The notes below the pieces were generated by a model, which had not been told where the DNA came from, searched no databases, and worked only from the letters and a program-made list of their open reading frames with translations. From Lachnospiraceae bacterium (GTDB lineage Bacteria; Bacillota; Clostridia; Lachnospirales; Lachnospiraceae), in contig SVEJ01000004.1 in assembly GCA_015057435.1 (NCBI GenBank), positions 1-64,000 of the forward strand: a stretch of DNA of 64,000 bases, given 5' to 3'. Shown here piece by piece: positions 17,426 through 28,374 of this stretch. How positions within the stretch are numbered: the first letter of the stretch is position 1; each line of letters opens with the position of its first letter. The position numbers and the translations under genes were made by a program.

Positions 17426-18517
17426 TTATTTCTTTGTAATATAACCCTGTGCTTTTAACAACTCTGCACAAAGAACTGCTCCACCTGCAGCACCACGTAC
17501 TGTATTATGGGAAAGTCCGACAAACTTCCAATCGTATACATGATCTTCACGAATACGTCCAACCGAAACGCCCATTCCGTTCTCATAGTCTACATCTAAC
17601 TGAACCTGTGGACGGTTATCTTCTTCCATATACTGAATAAACTGCTTAGGCGCACTAGGCAACTCCAATTCCTGTGGAACACCCTTATACTCTACCAATT
17701 TTTGAATCAACTGCTCTTTTGTCGGCTGTTTCTTAAACTTCACAAATACTGCAGCTGTATGTCCGTTTAATACCGGTACACGGATACACTGACATGTAAT
17801 CACAGGACCATCTGCAGGAACAATCTCTCCTTTTTCTTCATCAATGTGTCCCCAGATACGAAGTGGCTCTTTTTCAGACTTCTCTTCTTCGCCACCAATA
17901 AACGGAATAATATTCTCAACCATCTCAGGCCAATCCTTAAATGTCTTACCTGCACCTGAAATAGCCTGGTATGTTGTTGCAACAACCTCATATGGCTCAA
18001 ACTCTTTCCAAGCTGTAAGAACCGGTGCATAACTTTGGATTGAACAATTCGGCTTAACAGCAACAAAACCACGAGTTGTACCAAGACGCTTTTTCTGGAA
18101 TTCAATTACATTCATATGATCCGGATTAATCTCAGGTACCACCATTGGAACATCCGGTGTCCATCTATGTGCTGAATTATTAGAAACAACCGGTGTTTCT
18201 GTCTTAGCATAAGCATCTTCAATTGCCTTAATCTCATCTTTCGACATATCCACAGCACTAAAAACAAAGTCAACTGTACTTGCTACTTCTTCTACTTCAT
18301 TAACATTATGAACAATTATATTCTTAACTGCTTCCGGCATCGGAGTTGACATTTTCCATCTGTCTCCAACTGCCTCTGCATAAGTCTTACCTGCACTTCT
18401 AGGACTTGCTGCAATTGTTGTTACTTCAAACCATGGATGGTTCTCTAACAATGCAATAAATCTCTGACCTACCATACCTGTACCACCAAGGATACCTACT
18501 TTTAACTTCTCACTCAT
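17426..18517 (-). CDS. asd: Aspartate-semialdehyde dehydrogenase
   Basis: Asd reduces aspartyl phosphate to the semialdehyde, the branch point to lysine/diaminopimelate, threonine and methionine. The N-terminal NADP site is GGTGMVGQRF (11-20), the active cysteine is in KPNCSIQ (C158), and SGAGKTF and the late GHTAAVFVKF histidine region follow. At 363 residues it is the longer archaeal/fungal-type enzyme. It is a single-gene unit with its own promoter and terminator. Confidence 0.96.
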   Translation of the reverse strand: MSEKLKVGILGGTGMVGQRFIALLENHPWFEVTTIAASPRSAGKTYAEAVGDRWKMSTPMPEAVKNIIVHNVNEVEEVASTVDFVFSAVDMSKDEIKAIEDAYAKTETPVVSNNSAHRWTPDVPMVVPEINPDHMNVIEFQKKRLGTTRGFVAVKPNCSIQSYAPVLTAWKEFEPYEVVATTYQAISGAGKTFKDWPEMVENIIPFIGGEEEKSEKEPLRIWGHIDEEKGEIVPADGPVITCQCIRVPVLNGHTAAVFVKFKKQPTKEQLIQKLVEYKGVPQELELPSAPKQFIQYMEEDNRPQVQLDVDYENGMGVSVGRIREDHVYDWKFVGLSHNTVRGAAGGAVLCAELLKAQGYITKK

Positions 18518-18553
18518 TTTTCACACCTCTTACTGTACATTTTTGCAATGCCT

Positions 18554-18582
18554 ATCATACTCTAAACTCTAACAATTGGCAA
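18554..18582 (-). promoter_or_regulatory. Sigma-A promoter of asd
   Basis: On the minus strand TTGCCA (18577-18582) and TATGAT (18554-18559) are 17 bp apart, upstream of an AGAGGTG ribosome-binding site. Confidence 0.7.
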
Positions 18583-18623
18583 GTTTTTTCTTAAGATTTT
18601 TTCTTTTTATGAGTGAATTATTT

Positions 18624-20042
18624 TCATCCTTTTATCGCAATAACGAATTCAACACCATCATCCTTGCTGTATGCTTTGCAGTAACCATGGTGTGCCTCTA
18701 CAATTTCTCTGACAATAGAAAGACCTACACCATATCCTTGAGATCCTCTTCCTCTTACCTGATCTACTTTATGAAATGGCTCCCAGATTGTCATCAAATC
18801 ATTATCACTAATCTTACTTCCTGTATTGAATACATGAATCTCACAATATTCATCTACTTGAGTAAATGTTAACTCAATTCTACGATTGTCACCGACACTA
18901 TGAGACACGGCATTGCTTACCAGATTATAAATTGCCCGTTCTAATAATACTTTATCTGCCGTTAGCGAAACCGGTGCCTGACAATATACAGTAAAGTCTA
19001 TATTCTTATCTACATTTTCATTCTGAAATCTTTTTTTGATAGAATCAGATAATTCTCCTATATCAATGCTTTCCACTGACAATTCTTCGGTCTTCTGGTC
19101 CAGCTTGGATAACTCTAACATTTCTTTTACCAAAGAATCCACTCTTGCACTTTCATTTGATATAATTTCGCAATATGCTACTGCCTTTTCCGGATTCTTA
19201 TGGATAACTGCTTTCATTCGATCTGCGTAGCCCATAATTACTGCCATTGGTGACTTAATCTCATGAGATAGATTTCTGACAAGCCTTTTTCGTTTATCAA
19301 TATCTTCTTGTAGTTCTAACATATTCTGTTCTAACCGCTCAGACATTTTGTTAATAGCTGTTCCAAGCTGTCCTAATTCATCCATTGTACCAATTTGAAT
19401 CCTTGAATCGAACTTTAGGTTTGAAATCTGTTCCGCAGTTATTGTCATTTTTTGTATTGGCACAACTATTCTCTTACTAAGATGAAATACCACAATCCAT
19501 CCGCAAAGAATAATGACAATTCCGCTTACTAATTGAAACACAATTGCCGAATACATTGCATTTTGCAAACTTTGATATGAACGGGACATAACAACATATT
19601 CATTCTCCGCTATTTTTCGGATCATAATTAGCTGGATTGTCTTACGATTATTCTTTTTTTGCTTATTTCTTGTAAGAAATGCATTCTCTCCACGTTCAAT
19701 CTTTTGTCGATTGGAATCAAATAATTCCATCGATAAGCGCCAATAGTCCCTGTCAGTGCGTAGAGATGCTCTTGTTGTACTAATAACACGTTTATCACCA
19801 TCTATAACAGTAACCTTGACACTGTACACATCCGCTATTTCATCAATTCTGTCATCAACATTTTCTCCCGGACGAAGATTCATCTCATCCAAAGAATCTC
19901 CCAAATCTGCCATCTGGTCACGATAAAACATTGTAGAAAACGGAGCCATAAAAAAATAAGTTAATATGATATTAACCAACACAAACATTCCAATTAATGC
20001 AGTACCTACAAAACATAACTTTTTACCAATTGATTTTTTCAT
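18624..20042 (-). CDS. Sensor histidine kinase
   Basis: The 472-residue kinase has membrane helices at about 10-32 and 164-187 flanking an extracellular sensor region, a HAMP domain (about 187-240), a HisKA domain with the phosphorylated H260 in LSHEIKSPM, and an HATPase_c domain ending in GYGVGLSIVREIVEAHHG. It overlaps the response regulator gene by ATGA, so the pair is translationally coupled. The extracellular region has no recognisable ligand domain, so the signal is unknown. Confidence 0.93.
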   Translation of the reverse strand: MKKSIGKKLCFVGTALIGMFVLVNIILTYFFMAPFSTMFYRDQMADLGDSLDEMNLRPGENVDDRIDEIADVYSVKVTVIDGDKRVISTTRASLRTDRDYWRLSMELFDSNRQKIERGENAFLTRNKQKKNNRKTIQLIMIRKIAENEYVVMSRSYQSLQNAMYSAIVFQLVSGIVIILCGWIVVFHLSKRIVVPIQKMTITAEQISNLKFDSRIQIGTMDELGQLGTAINKMSERLEQNMLELQEDIDKRKRLVRNLSHEIKSPMAVIMGYADRMKAVIHKNPEKAVAYCEIISNESARVDSLVKEMLELSKLDQKTEELSVESIDIGELSDSIKKRFQNENVDKNIDFTVYCQAPVSLTADKVLLERAIYNLVSNAVSHSVGDNRRIELTFTQVDEYCEIHVFNTGSKISDNDLMTIWEPFHKVDQVRGRGSQGYGVGLSIVREIVEAHHGYCKAYSKDDGVEFVIAIKG

Positions 20043-20713
20043 ACTGTCTCCTCAAATGAATAGCCGACGCCTCGAATTGTTTTAATATATACTCCTGCCT
20101 CACCAAGATTCGCACGTAACATTTTTACATGTGTATCAATCGTACGAATATCACCTTCATAATCATATCCCCATATGCGATCTAAGATTTTTTCTCTTGT
20201 AAGCACAATACTTTGATTTGTCATCAAAAACTCTAACAATTGAAATTCTTTGTTATTCAACAAGACTTCCTTACCTGAAACATATACCTTATGTGTTGCA
20301 GGATTCATCTCCAATATACCTACTTTCACACCATCTACACTATGTACTTTTGTTAATTTTAATATATTCTTCACGCGTTCGATCAAAATATCATAATGAA
20401 ATGGTTTGCTGACAAAATCACTCGCTCCCATTCGTAAGCATTTTAATTCATTTACAGAATCGCCAAGTGCAGTTAGCATCAACACCGGAATGTCCGTTCG
20501 CTCTCTGATTTCTTCTAAAACAGCTATACCATCTATCTTAGGCATCATGATATCCAATATCACCAACGCAATGTTTGTATTTGCAAAAAAGATATCCAGT
20601 GCCTGTTCTCCGTCCTGCGCTTCATGTACAATAAAATTTTCTTCTTCTAATACTTCTTTTAACAGATTCCGCAATAAGTCATCGTCATCAGCTAACAAAA
20701 TATGAATTGCCAT
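20039..20713 (-). CDS. OmpR/PhoB-family response regulator
   Basis: The receiver domain (1-120) has acidic residues at 9-11, the phosphorylated D54 in VILDIMMP and a conserved lysine in SKPF. The C-terminal winged-helix DNA-binding domain (about 130-222) includes EFQLLEFLM and RTIDTHVKMLRANLG. It is the first gene of the two-component operon. Its target genes cannot be deduced from the neighbours. Confidence 0.95.
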   Translation of the reverse strand: MAIHILLADDDDLLRNLLKEVLEEENFIVHEAQDGEQALDIFFANTNIALVILDIMMPKIDGIAVLEEIRERTDIPVLMLTALGDSVNELKCLRMGASDFVSKPFHYDILIERVKNILKLTKVHSVDGVKVGILEMNPATHKVYVSGKEVLLNNKEFQLLEFLMTNQSIVLTREKILDRIWGYDYEGDIRTIDTHVKMLRANLGEAGVYIKTIRGVGYSFEETV

Positions 20714-20791
20714 GTTCTTCTCCTTTGATTAAGCGTATAACATTCACAAAAAAACTACTTTTTATCATAGCATACGGATATGAAAATTAAA

Positions 20792-20825
20792 TGAAAAAAA
20801 GATACCCATAAAGGTATCTTTTTCT
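20792..20825 (-). terminator. Terminator after serA
   Basis: A nine-bp AAAGATACC/GGTATCTTT stem is flanked by A and T runs on both sides. It ends the ilvB-serC-serA unit on the minus strand just downstream of the serA stop. Confidence 0.85.
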
Positions 20826-20838
20826 CATTTATCATTCA

Positions 20839-22002
20839 CTAAGCAATTACTCTTACTTTTACTACACCTTCAACTGCAGCTAATTCAGATTCACTCGCTT
20901 CAGTAACTGCTGACTCAACATCTAAGATTGTGTAAGCCCAATCACCTCTTGACTTACTTACCATGTTAGAAATGTTAATCTTCCCCTTAGAGAACACACC
21001 GGTAAATCTTGTTAACATGTCAGGAATATTCTTGTGGCAGATACAGATTCTCGCAGCTGCTGTACATACACCGGCATCACAAGCTGGATAGTTCACAGAA
21101 TTCTTAATGTTACCATTCTCCATAAAATCAGCAATCTGCTTAACAGCCATGATTGCACAGTTATCCTCAGACTCTGCAGTAGATGCACCAAGGTGAGGCA
21201 ATGTTACAACGCCTTCTACTCCTGCTACTGCCGGATTAGGGAAATCTGTTACATATACAGAAACCTTACCAGAAGCTAATGCAGCCTTCATATCTTCGTC
21301 ATTTACAAGAGCATCTCTTGAGAAATTAAGAATCTTAACGCCGTCTTTCATAACTGCGAATGCATCCTTATTAATCATACCCTTTGTGCTATCCAAAGCA
21401 GGTACATGAACAGTGATATAATCACACTCTTTGTAAATGTCTTCTACATTTGTAATATGCTTAATATGTCTTGACAAAGACCAAGCAGCGTCTACAGATA
21501 CATATGGATCATAACCATATACTTCCATACCGAGACGGAATGCAATGTTAGCAACCTTAGCACCGATTGCACCAAGACCGATAACACCTAACTTCTTGCC
21601 CTGAATTTCGTTACCTGCAAACTGGCTCTTAGCTTTCTCTACCTTCTTTGCAATATCAGCATCATCTGCATTTTCCTTAACCCAGTTGTATCCACCAACG
21701 ATGTCACGAGATGCCAATAACAAACCTGCAACAACAAGCTCCTTAACACCATTCGCATTCGCACCCGGTGTATTAAATACAACAATACCCTGTTCAGCAC
21801 ATTTATCTAACGGAATGTTGTTAACACCGGCACCGGCTCTTGCGATTGCAACTAAGCTTTCCGGCATATCTAAATCATGCATAGATGCAGAACGTACCAA
21901 AACCGCATCTGCATTATCCATGCTATCTACCATTTCATAATTATTAGAAAACAAACTCAAACCGCAATCTGCGATTGGATTTAAACAATTTACTTTTGTC
22001 AT
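20839..22002 (-). CDS. serA: D-3-phosphoglycerate dehydrogenase
   Basis: SerA oxidises 3-phosphoglycerate in the first step of serine synthesis. The NAD site is GLGAIG (142-147), the substrate and catalytic region has FSRDALVNDED and LPHLGASTAESEDN (active histidine), and the C-terminus (about 318-387) is an ACT domain for serine feedback. At 387 residues it is the short form without the intervening domain. It follows serC by 21 bp. Confidence 0.95.
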   Translation of the reverse strand: MTKVNCLNPIADCGLSLFSNNYEMVDSMDNADAVLVRSASMHDLDMPESLVAIARAGAGVNNIPLDKCAEQGIVVFNTPGANANGVKELVVAGLLLASRDIVGGYNWVKENADDADIAKKVEKAKSQFAGNEIQGKKLGVIGLGAIGAKVANIAFRLGMEVYGYDPYVSVDAAWSLSRHIKHITNVEDIYKECDYITVHVPALDSTKGMINKDAFAVMKDGVKILNFSRDALVNDEDMKAALASGKVSVYVTDFPNPAVAGVEGVVTLPHLGASTAESEDNCAIMAVKQIADFMENGNIKNSVNYPACDAGVCTAAARICICHKNIPDMLTRFTGVFSKGKINISNMVSKSRGDWAYTILDVESAVTEASESELAAVEGVVKVRVIA

Positions 22003-22023
22003 GATTACTCTCCTTTATTCTTA

Positions 22024-23106
22024 TTAAGCGTTCTTCTCTTCGAAGTCCTTCATGAATGCCACAAGCTTTTCTACACCTTCAATTGGCATAGCATTATAGA
22101 TAGAAGCACGCATACCACCAACACTTCTGTGACCCTTTAAGTTTACAAAGCCTGCTGCTGTTGCTTCCTTAACAAACTTTGCATCCAACTCATCATCACC
22201 TGTTACAAATGGTACATTCATTAATGAACGGTCTTTCTTCTCAACAGTTCCCTTGAATAACTTAGAAGAATCTAAGAAATCGTAAAGAATAGCTGCTTTC
22301 TTCTCATTGTGAATCTTCATAGCCTCAAGGCCACCCATTTCCTTAACCCACTTGAATACCTTACCACAAATGTAGATACCATAAGCAGGAGGTGTGTTAT
22401 ATAAAGAATCATTGTCTGCCTGTGTCTTATACTTAAGCATAGTTGGAGTTCCTGGCAATACATCATCTGTAATTAAATCCTCACGGATAATTGCCACTAC
22501 AACACCTGCTGGTCCAACGTTCTTCTGAACACCAAAGTAAATCATACCGTAATCTTCTACATTAACCGGCTGAGACAAAATATCAGAAGACATATCTGCT
22601 ACCAAAATCTTACCCTTTGTATTAGGAAGTGTTTTAAATGTTGTTCCATAGATTGTATTGTTGTGACAAATATGTACATAATCTGCATCCTCTGAAATAG
22701 GCAAATCACTACAATCCGGAATATAAGAGAAAGTCTTATCTGCTGAAGAAGCGATTGCATTTGCTTTACCATACTTTTGCGCTTCCTCATAAGCTTTCTT
22801 AGCCCACTGACCGGTAATAATATAGTCAGCTACTTTGTTCTTCATAAGGTTCATTGGCACAGCTGCAAACTGCTGTGAAGCACCACCCTGTAAGAATAAC
22901 ACTTTGTAGTTATCAGGAATATTCAACAAATCTCTCAAATCCTGCTCTGCAGTCTGAATGATTTCTTCAAATGGCTTTGAACGATGGCTCATTTCCATAA
23001 CACTCATTCCTGTGCCATTGTAATTCATCATCTCTTCTGCTGCTTGCTTCAAAACAACCTCCGGTAATACAGATGGTCCTGCTGAAAAATTATAAACTCT
23101 TTCCAT
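22024..23106 (-). CDS. serC: Phosphoserine aminotransferase
   Basis: SerC is a PLP enzyme that makes phosphoserine from phosphohydroxypyruvate and glutamate. The start YNFSAGPSVLPEVVL, the PLP lysine region YFGVQKNVGPAG and the C-terminal GHRSVGGMRASIYNAM are diagnostic. The 360-residue length is standard. serC and serA are paired, 49 bp downstream of ilvB with no terminator between, so all three are probably co-transcribed. No serB is present in the window. Confidence 0.96.
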   Translation of the reverse strand: MERVYNFSAGPSVLPEVVLKQAAEEMMNYNGTGMSVMEMSHRSKPFEEIIQTAEQDLRDLLNIPDNYKVLFLQGGASQQFAAVPMNLMKNKVADYIITGQWAKKAYEEAQKYGKANAIASSADKTFSYIPDCSDLPISEDADYVHICHNNTIYGTTFKTLPNTKGKILVADMSSDILSQPVNVEDYGMIYFGVQKNVGPAGVVVAIIREDLITDDVLPGTPTMLKYKTQADNDSLYNTPPAYGIYICGKVFKWVKEMGGLEAMKIHNEKKAAILYDFLDSSKLFKGTVEKKDRSLMNVPFVTGDDELDAKFVKEATAAGFVNLKGHRSVGGMRASIYNAMPIEGVEKLVAFMKDFEEKNA

Positions 23107-23155
23107 TATTTTATCCTCCTAACGGTTATTATCATAATATGTTTATCTGTTCTAA

Positions 23156-24841
23156 TTATTTCTCATCTTCTAAGTCTTCTGCTGAGAAACAGGTTGAAAT
23201 TGGCTGACCTGCTGCTACCATCGGCCATACCTTATCATCCTCATGAATCTGTGCGTCAATCACACATGGTCTTCCTGATTCCATTGCCTTCTTAAATGCA
23301 TCCTCAAATTCCTCGATTGTAGTAGCTCTGAAAGCTAACGCTCCCATTCCTTCTGCAATCTTAACAAAATCTGCATCATCATTTAAAATTGTATTGGAAT
23401 AATGCTTATTGTAGAACAATGTCTGCCACTGACGTACCATTCCTAATACATGGTTGTTAATTACAACCTGAATAATCGGGATGTTATAACGTGCAGCCGT
23501 CATAATCTCATTCATATTCATACGGAAACATCCGTCACCCGCAATGTTAACAACTGTCTTATCTCTGCGACCAAGCTTTGCACCGATACAAGCACCGAGA
23601 CCATAACCCATCGTTCCAAGACCGCCTGATGACAATAACTGTCTTGGCTCTTTGTACTTATACATCTGTGCGGCCCACATCTGATGCTGTCCAACGTCTG
23701 TTGTAATAATTGCATCACCGTTTGTCAACTCATAAATCTTATTAATTGCTGTTGGACCTGTCAAAACATCTGTAGGATATGAGCTTGGGTACTTCTTGTT
23801 TAATTCCTCAATCTCCTCTAACCATTCTTTGTTATCCTTCTGTTCAATCATGGCATTAAGCTGTGATAATACAATCTTAGCATCACCAACAATACTTGCA
23901 TCTACAACAATGTTCTTGTTAATCTCTGCTGCATCTACATCGATATGAACAATCTTAGCATCATTTGCAAATTTCTTTGCGTTACCAATTACACGGTCAG
24001 AGAAACGAGCACCAACTACGATTAATAAATCAGATGCTGTTACACCAAAGTTAGATGTCTTCGTACCATGCATACCAACCATACCTGTATAATGTGGATC
24101 CGTACCATCAAATACACCTTTACCCATCAAAGTATCACATACAGGAGCATCTACTAATTTTGCAAATTCTCTAAGTTCCTTATAAGCATCAGCGGCAACA
24201 ACACCACCACCAACCATGATAAAAGGTTTCTTCGCCTTCTTAATCAACTTCGCTACTTCTTCTAAATCAGATTCCTTGATTGTACTTGTTTGATTCACAA
24301 TCTTTTCAGGCTCTTTATATTCGTAATCAGCAAGATTTGCTGTTACGTCCTTTGTAATATCAACCAATACAGGACCCGGACGACCGGTCTGTGCAATCTT
24401 AAATGCACGACGAATTGTATCTGCCAACTCATGTACATTCTTGACAATAAAGCTATGCTTTGTCACCGGCATAACAACACCAGCAATATCAACCTCCTGG
24501 AAAGAATCCTTACCAAGCATAGATACACCTACGTTTGCTGTGATTGCTACCAACGGAATGGAATCCATGTATGCTGTAGCAATACCTGTTACAAGGTTAG
24601 TCGCACCAGGACCTGAAGTTGCCATACATACACCAACCTTACCTGTTGCTCTTGCATAACCATCTGCCGCATGGGACGCACCCTGCTCGTGAGAAGTTAA
24701 CACATGGGTAATCTCATCCTGATGATTGTAAAGTGCATCATAGACATTTAAAATGGTACCACCCGGATAACCAAATACTGTGTCAACACCTTGTTCTTTC
24801 AAACATTCAATTACGATTTCTGAACCTGTTAACTGTTTCAT
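23156..24841 (-). CDS. ilvB: Acetolactate synthase large (catalytic) subunit
   Basis: This thiamine-diphosphate enzyme condenses two pyruvates for valine and leucine, or pyruvate and 2-oxobutyrate for isoleucine. The catalytic glutamate is in LTSHEQGASHAADGYARA, and the TPP/Mg site is GDGCFRMNMNEIMTAARY. The 561 residues are standard for the anabolic form. No ilvN regulatory subunit gene lies beside it; it must be elsewhere or absent. A near-consensus promoter precedes it. Confidence 0.95.
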   Translation of the reverse strand: MKQLTGSEIVIECLKEQGVDTVFGYPGGTILNVYDALYNHQDEITHVLTSHEQGASHAADGYARATGKVGVCMATSGPGATNLVTGIATAYMDSIPLVAITANVGVSMLGKDSFQEVDIAGVVMPVTKHSFIVKNVHELADTIRRAFKIAQTGRPGPVLVDITKDVTANLADYEYKEPEKIVNQTSTIKESDLEEVAKLIKKAKKPFIMVGGGVVAADAYKELREFAKLVDAPVCDTLMGKGVFDGTDPHYTGMVGMHGTKTSNFGVTASDLLIVVGARFSDRVIGNAKKFANDAKIVHIDVDAAEINKNIVVDASIVGDAKIVLSQLNAMIEQKDNKEWLEEIEELNKKYPSSYPTDVLTGPTAINKIYELTNGDAIITTDVGQHQMWAAQMYKYKEPRQLLSSGGLGTMGYGLGACIGAKLGRRDKTVVNIAGDGCFRMNMNEIMTAARYNIPIIQVVINNHVLGMVRQWQTLFYNKHYSNTILNDDADFVKIAEGMGALAFRATTIEEFEDAFKKAMESGRPCVIDAQIHEDDKVWPMVAAGQPISTCFSAEDLEDEK

Positions 24842-24947
24842 AACATCTTCTCCTAACTTATATTATTCACTGTTCATTGGAACATTTTGTATCTTCATTC
24901 ATCTAACGTCATGTTCACATCAACATTTTTATTATTTATCTCGTAAC

Positions 24948-24976
24948 ATTATAAATATATGTTATATGTTTTGCAA
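24948..24976 (-). promoter_or_regulatory. Sigma-A promoter of ilvB-serC-serA
   Basis: On the minus strand TTGCAA (24971-24976) and TATAAT (24948-24953) are 17 bp apart. The leader of about 100 nt contains small stems but no T-box consensus. Confidence 0.8.
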
Positions 24977-24986
24977 GCCTATTCTA

Positions 24987-26654
24987 TTAGAATTCAAGCA
25001 CTGCACCACGATTACCGGATGTTACCATCTTTGCATATCTTGCAAGATATCCGGTTGTAACCTTAGGCTCTCTTGGTGTCCAATTCGCTTTTCTCTTTGC
25101 CATTTCTTCCTCTGAAATGTCTAACTCTAAGCTATGGTTATCAATATCAATCTTGATGATATCACCTTCCTCAACAAATGCAATCGGACCACCAACTGCT
25201 GCTTCCGGTGATACATGGCCAATAGAAGCACCACGGCTGGCACCTGAGAAACGACCATCTGTAATAAGTGCTACAGATGAACCAAGTCCCATACCTGCAA
25301 TCGCTGAAGTAGGATTTAACATCTCTCTCATACCAGGACCACCCTTAGGACCCTCATAACGGATAACCACAACATCACCGGCAACAATCTTGCCACCCTT
25401 AATTGCTGCAATTGCATCTTCCTCACAGTCAAATACTCGTGCAGGACCTTCATGCTTCATCATTTCAGGTACTACTGCAGAACGTTTCACAACAGAACCG
25501 TCCGGTGCAAGGTTACCCTTTAATACCGCAAGACCACCTGTCTCACTATATGGATTATCCATTGGACGAATAACTTCCGGATTCTTATTCACATGACCTT
25601 CCACAGCTTCACCGATTGTCTTACCTGTTACAGTCATACAATTTTCATTCAACAATCCCTTGCTCTTTAACTGGTTCATAACTGCATATACACCACCGGC
25701 TTCATTCAAGTCTTCCATATATGTAGGACCTGCCGGAGCCAAATGACAAAGGTTTGGAGTCTTTGCATTTACTTCATTCGCAAGTGCGATATCAAAATCA
25801 AATCCAATCTCATGTGCAATTGCAGGAATATGTAACATAGAATTTGTAGAACAACCAAGCGCCATATCTACTGTTAAAGCATTCATAATTGCCTCTTTTG
25901 TAATGATGTCTCTTGGACGGATGTTCTTGTTATACATATCCATAACTGCCATACCTGCGTGTTTTGCAAGCTTTAATCTCTCAGAATATACAGCAGGAAT
26001 CGTTCCGTTTCCTGGAAGTCCCATACCAAGTGCTTCTGTTAAACAGTTCATAGAGTTTGCTGTGTACATACCTGAACAAGAACCACAGGTCGGACACGCC
26101 TTACACTCAAATTCATTGACATCCTCTTCACTCATAGTACCAGCTGCATAAGAACCAACTGCCTCAAACATAGAAGAAAGAGAAGTCTTATGACCCTTTA
26201 CATGACCTGCAAGCATTGGACCACCGGATACAAATACGGTTGGAACATTCACTCTTGCTGCTGCCATCAAAAGTCCAGGAACATTCTTATCACAGTTTGG
26301 AATCATAACTAACGCATCAAACTGATGAGCAATTGCCATACACTCTGTAGAGTCTGCAATCAAATCTCTTGTTACCAAAGAATATTTCATACCAATATGT
26401 CCCATAGCAATACCATCGCATACTGCAATCGCCGGGAACATAATTGGTGTACCACCTGCTGCTGCAACACCAAGCTTAACAGCCTGTGCAATCTTATCTA
26501 AGTTCATATGACCTGGTACAATTTCATTGTATGAGCAAACAATACCGACCAAAGGCTTCTTCATTTCTTCTTCTGTCATACCTAAAGCATTAAATAAAGA
26601 TCTGTGTGGTGCCTGCTGCATACCTGTTTTAACATTATCACTCTTCATACTCAT
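24987..26654 (-). CDS. ilvD: Dihydroxy-acid dehydratase
   Basis: IlvD is an iron-sulfur enzyme that dehydrates dihydroxyisovalerate and dihydroxymethylvalerate in branched-chain synthesis. Cluster cysteines are in PNCDKNVPG and [17 protein letters not shown]; the C-terminal [19 protein letters not shown] is diagnostic. Length 555 is normal. It follows leuB by 47 bp and ends just before the ilvB promoter. Confidence 0.97.
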   Translation of the reverse strand: MSMKSDNVKTGMQQAPHRSLFNALGMTEEEMKKPLVGIVCSYNEIVPGHMNLDKIAQAVKLGVAAAGGTPIMFPAIAVCDGIAMGHIGMKYSLVTRDLIADSTECMAIAHQFDALVMIPNCDKNVPGLLMAAARVNVPTVFVSGGPMLAGHVKGHKTSLSSMFEAVGSYAAGTMSEEDVNEFECKACPTCGSCSGMYTANSMNCLTEALGMGLPGNGTIPAVYSERLKLAKHAGMAVMDMYNKNIRPRDIITKEAIMNALTVDMALGCSTNSMLHIPAIAHEIGFDFDIALANEVNAKTPNLCHLAPAGPTYMEDLNEAGGVYAVMNQLKSKGLLNENCMTVTGKTIGEAVEGHVNKNPEVIRPMDNPYSETGGLAVLKGNLAPDGSVVKRSAVVPEMMKHEGPARVFDCEEDAIAAIKGGKIVAGDVVVIRYEGPKGGPGMREMLNPTSAIAGMGLGSSVALITDGRFSGASRGASIGHVSPEAAVGGPIAFVEEGDIIKIDIDNHSLELDISEEEMAKRKANWTPREPKVTTGYLARYAKMVTSGNRGAVLEF

Positions 26655-26701
26655 TCTCCTTCTTTTCTTTGTGTTTTTTGTATAAATAATAACCTTATCG
26701 C

Positions 26702-27784
26702 TTAGATTCTCTCTACAATCAAATCACCCATCTCAGAACAGCTTACCAACTGTGTTCCCTCTGAAACGATATCGCATGTTCTGTATCCATCTACAAGAAC
26801 TTGCTTTACTGCTGCTTCCACTGCATCTGCTTCCGTATCTAAGTCTAATGAGAAACGAAGCAACATTGCTGCAGAAAGAATCGTTGCAATTGGATTTGCC
26901 TTGTTCTGTCCTGCAATGTCCGGAGCAGAACCGCCGCTTGGCTCATACATACCAAACTTGGTTTCATTTAGTGATGCCGAAGCTAACATTCCGATAGAAC
27001 CTGTTACCATGGATGCTTCATCTGACAAAATGTCACCAAACATATTCTCTGTTAAGATTACATCAAACTGTGCTGGGTCTTTTACTAACTGCATTGCACA
27101 GTTGTCAACTAGCATATGCTCTACGGTAACCTCCGGATAATCCTTTGCCACTTCGTTGACTATCGCTCTCCAAAGTCTTGATGAATCTAATACATTTGCC
27201 TTATCAACAGAAGTTACTTTCTTACGTCTCTTCATTGCAATATCAAAACCACGAATTGCAATTCTACGAATCTCATCCTCCGAATAAGTTAATGTATCAA
27301 TTGCTTTTTTCTTGCCGTTCTCTTCGATTGTCTTGCGTTCACCAAAGTACAAACCACCTGTAAGCTCACGCATAATCATCATATCAAATCCCTTATCTGC
27401 AATCTCTTCCTTTAACGGACATGCACCCTTTAACTCCGGGTAGAGAAGTGCCGGACGAAGATTTGCAAACAAACCTAATTCCTTACGAATCTTTAAAAGT
27501 CCTGCTTCCGGTCTCAAATGTGGCTCTAACTTATACCATGGTGATGTATTCGTATCTCCACCGATAGAACCAAGAAGTACCGCATCTGCCTCTTTTGCCT
27601 TCGCCACTGCTTCATCAGTAAGCGGTACACCGTGTGCATCAATGGAACATCCGCCCATCAAAAGCTGCTCATAATTGAATGTATGACCAAACTTCTCTGC
27701 TACTTTATCTAGTACCTTCATTGCCTCAGAGACAACCTCAGGACCAATACCATCACCTTTAATTACTGCTAAATTATAATTCAT
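26702..27784 (-). CDS. leuB: 3-isopropylmalate dehydrogenase
   Basis: LeuB oxidatively decarboxylates 3-isopropylmalate. The N-terminal GDGIGPEV, the substrate loop [37 protein letters not shown] and the C-terminal [14 protein letters not shown] region are all present. It sits between leuD and ilvD in the operon. Confidence 0.97.
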   Translation of the reverse strand: MNYNLAVIKGDGIGPEVVSEAMKVLDKVAEKFGHTFNYEQLLMGGCSIDAHGVPLTDEAVAKAKEADAVLLGSIGGDTNTSPWYKLEPHLRPEAGLLKIRKELGLFANLRPALLYPELKGACPLKEEIADKGFDMMIMRELTGGLYFGERKTIEENGKKKAIDTLTYSEDEIRRIAIRGFDIAMKRRKKVTSVDKANVLDSSRLWRAIVNEVAKDYPEVTVEHMLVDNCAMQLVKDPAQFDVILTENMFGDILSDEASMVTGSIGMLASASLNETKFGMYEPSGGSAPDIAGQNKANPIATILSAAMLLRFSLDLDTEADAVEAAVKQVLVDGYRTCDIVSEGTQLVSCSEMGDLIVERI

Positions 27785-27847
27785 TCTATAATCCTCTTTT
27801 CTATCGCTTCGTTGATTTTCCGTAACATCTCACGGAATTCTTGCAAA

Positions 27848-28339
27848 TTATTTGTTATTAATATAATTCACAAGACCTTCTGCCTTAATAATCTCCTGCA
27901 TAAATGGAGGAAAAGCCTGACCTTTGAACTCGGTTCCTTTCGTCTTGTTGTAAATCATACCACTGTCAAAATCGATTTCTACTTCATCACCTGCATCAAT
28001 TCCCTTTGCAGCTTCCGGACATTCAATAATTGGAAGTCCGATATTAATTGCATTGCGGTAGAAAATGCGGGCAAATGTCTCAGCAATTACACAGCTGATT
28101 CCGCTCGCCTTAATTGCGATTGGTGCATGCTCTCTTGATGAACCGCAACCAAAATTCTTGTTCGCAACCATAATGTCACCTGGCTTTACGCGATTAACAA
28201 AATCCTTATCAATATCTTCCATACAGTTCTTTGCAAGTTCTGCAGGATCTGACGAATTCAAATATCTTGCCGGAATAATAACATCTGTATCTACGTTATC
28301 TCCATATTTATGTACAATACCATGTGCTTTCATGTTCAT
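27848..28339 (-). CDS. leuD: 3-isopropylmalate dehydratase small subunit
   Basis: The 163-residue swivel domain has [15 protein letters not shown] at the N-terminus and [16 protein letters not shown], the substrate-binding signature. It pairs with LeuC to isomerise 2- to 3-isopropylmalate. The short length marks the archaeal/clostridial type of this enzyme. Confidence 0.96.
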   Translation of the reverse strand: MNMKAHGIVHKYGDNVDTDVIIPARYLNSSDPAELAKNCMEDIDKDFVNRVKPGDIMVANKNFGCGSSREHAPIAIKASGISCVIAETFARIFYRNAINIGLPIIECPEAAKGIDAGDEVEIDFDSGMIYNKTKGTEFKGQAFPPFMQEIIKAEGLVNYINNK

Positions 28340-28374
28340 TGCCTCCTAATTATAAATCTAATAATCAATATTAC

